Shown one piece after another: positions 5,315 to 5,926 of a stretch of DNA of 5,926 nt (its first letter is position 1; each line of letters begins with the position of its first letter). This DNA is from an uncultured Eubacterium sp. GTDB lineage: Bacteria > Bacillota > Clostridia > Oscillospirales > Acutalibacteraceae. Below the pieces are notes generated by a model. It saw nothing but the letters and a program-made list of their open reading frames with translations, had not been told where the DNA came from and searched no databases. A program made the translations under genes and the position numbers. The stretch is from NCBI GenBank assembly GCA_902462495.1, contig CABQCC010000089.1, positions 1 through 5,926 of the forward strand. Direction: 5' to 3'.

Positions 5315-5772
5315 TGTCAAAGGGCGATATTGCAAAGGGATATTTTGAGCAGGGCTATAATTGCTCACAGTCGGTGGCTCTTGCTTTTGCCGATGAAGTC
5401 GGAATGGACGGCAAGTTGATTGCCCGTCTTACAGGCGGATTTGGCGGCGGAATGGGCAGAATGAGAGAGGTTTGCGGAACAGTCAGCGGAACTGCGTTTG
5501 TTTTGTCCGCACTTTACGGCTATTCAGACCCAACCGATGCCGATGCAAAGGCACAGCTATATGCCGATGTTCAAAAGGTGGCAGGTGAATTTAAGGATAA
5601 AAACGGCTCGGTCGTTTGCCGTGATTTGTTGGGTTTAACTCAAGACGGGTTCGACAATCCACAACCCGAAAAAAGAACGGATACCTATTATAAAAAGCGT
5701 CCGTGCGGTGACCTTGTAAAGATGTCGGCAGACTTGCTTGAAAAGTTCATTGCAGACAATCCGCAAAAATAA
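5314..5772 (+). CDS. C_GCAxxG_C_C family putative redox-active protein
   Basis: The 152-residue product matches the small four-cysteine C_GCAxxG_C_C family in length and in order of conserved elements: C17 in GYNCSQSV, the glycine-rich GGFGGGMGRMREVCG leading to C54 in a CGTVSG motif, C102 in VVCRDLLG, and C131 in KRPCGDLV. The family is a putative redox or metal-handling group, often near transporter genes; biochemistry is not established to my knowledge. Here Thr replaces the usual Ala of the CGAxxG motif. No signal peptide or membrane segment is seen, so it is probably cytoplasmic. The ATG shares one base with the preceding TAA (TAATG), and GAGG lies inside the end of the upstream gene, indicating translational coupling with the zinc-ribbon membrane protein. 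No strong GC-rich terminator follows. Confidence 0.88.
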   Translation: MSKGDIAKGYFEQGYNCSQSVALAFADEVGMDGKLIARLTGGFGGGMGRMREVCGTVSGTAFVLSALYGYSDPTDADAKAQLYADVQKVAGEFKDKNGSVVCRDLLGLTQDGFDNPQPEKRTDTYYKKRPCGDLVKMSADLLEKFIADNPQK

Positions 5773-5793
5773 TATAAAAATTATTTAGCATAT

Positions 5794-5825
5794 TTGCAAA
5801 AAAATGCTTGCATTTTATTGTGCAA
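5794..5825. repeat. Imperfect A/T-rich palindrome over the tRNA promoter -35
   Basis: Outer arms TTGCA (5794-5798) and TGCAA (5821-5825) enclose inner arms AAAATGC (5801-5807) and GCATTTT (5810-5816). It could be a weak terminator for the redox-protein gene (A-tract, small hairpin, T-rich tail) or a protein site. The inner loop is only 2-4 bases and GC content is low, so the call is tentative. Confidence 0.35.
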
Positions 5826-5836
5826 TGTGTTATAGT
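5808..5836 (+). promoter_or_regulatory. Promoter of the tRNA-Arg gene (extended -10)
   Basis: TTGCAT (5808-5813), a 17-base spacer and TATAGT (5831-5836), with TGT directly before the -10. The predicted start is near 5843, at the left foot of the leader hairpin and about 24 bases before the mature tRNA 5' end. Confidence 0.7.
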
Positions 5837-5843
5837 AATTTGC

Positions 5844-5862
5844 GCAAGTGAAAAACACTTGC
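5844..5862 (+). other. Perfect hairpin in the tRNA-Arg 5' leader
   Basis: GCAAGTG (5844-5850), loop AAAAA, and CACTTGC (5856-5862) form a perfect 7-bp stem that ends 4 bases before the mature tRNA 5' end. There is no U-tract, so it is not a terminator; it may help precursor folding or RNase P processing. Confidence 0.6.
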
Positions 5863-5866
5863 ATAT

Positions 5867-5926
5867 GCGCTGGTAGCTCAGCTGGATAGAGTGACTGGCT
5901 ACGAACCAGTAGGTCGGGGGTTCGAG
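5867..5926 (+). tRNA. tRNA-Arg (anticodon ACG), 3' end cut by the window
   Basis: Acceptor 5' strand GCGCTGG (5867-5873), T8-A9, D-stem GCTC/GAGT, anticodon stem ACTGG/CCAGT around loop CTACGAA with anticodon ACG at 5901-5903, a five-base variable region (5911-5915), then GGGGG and TTCGAG opening the T-arm. The rest of the T-arm, the acceptor 3' strand and any encoded CCA lie outside. In bacteria the A34 of ACG is normally deaminated to inosine by TadA, so this tRNA reads CGU, CGC and CGA. Confidence 0.95.

Noticed and set aside
5767..5786. AAATAAT/ATTATTT hairpin at the end of the redox-protein gene as a terminator
   Set aside because: The stem is entirely A/T, overlaps the stop codon and has no U-tract after it, so it is unlikely to stop RNA polymerase.

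Overview
The window looks like a chromosomal segment of a low-GC, Gram-positive anaerobe, most likely class Clostridia and perhaps the Ruminococcaceae/Oscillospiraceae. The sequence basis is AT-rich intergenic DNA, consensus sigma-A promoters often carrying an extended -10 TGN, strong AGGAGG-type ribosome sites, short tight operons and U-tract hairpin terminators. The lineage is inferred from gene style and is not a database result. I see no phage, insertion sequence, CRISPR array or obvious horizontally acquired block. Every stretch between genes is shorter than 300 bases.

Layout. Bases 1-244 (minus strand, running off the left edge) hold the N-terminal part of a MarR-type regulator. It has a perfect TTGACA/TATAAT promoter, and two tandem palindromes lie over its transcription start, an arrangement that suggests autorepression. 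Bases 351-3324 (plus strand) are an apparent three-gene operon: rsmA (16S rRNA dimethyltransferase), a MATE-family multidrug/Na+ or H+ antiporter 2 bases behind it, and a diverged GNAT-fold protein 15 bases further on, closed by a hairpin at 3291-3324. A second hairpin at 3357-3384 terminates transcription arriving from the other strand. That transcript carries one lipoprotein gene of unknown function (4395-3412), whose codon choice is that of a very highly expressed gene, unlike its neighbours.

The 217-base divergent spacer 4396-4612 carries back-to-back promoters separated by A/T tracts repeating at roughly helical pitch, probably curved DNA. To its right (plus strand) are two coupled genes: a zinc-ribbon/transmembrane/Thr-rich/InlB-B-repeat-like membrane protein, and a small four-cysteine C_GCAxxG_C_C putative redox protein whose ATG overlaps the preceding stop by one base. 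The window ends inside a tRNA-Arg(ACG) gene with its own promoter and a perfect leader hairpin.

How it fits together. The rsmA operon mixes translation housekeeping with an efflux pump, a common bacterial arrangement that need not mean shared function. The most interesting parts are the MarR control region with its odd Cys3-Pro5 N-terminus, the apparently abundant lipoprotein, and the envelope protein/redox protein pair. Nothing here amounts to a clearly new defence or mobile system, and I do not claim one.
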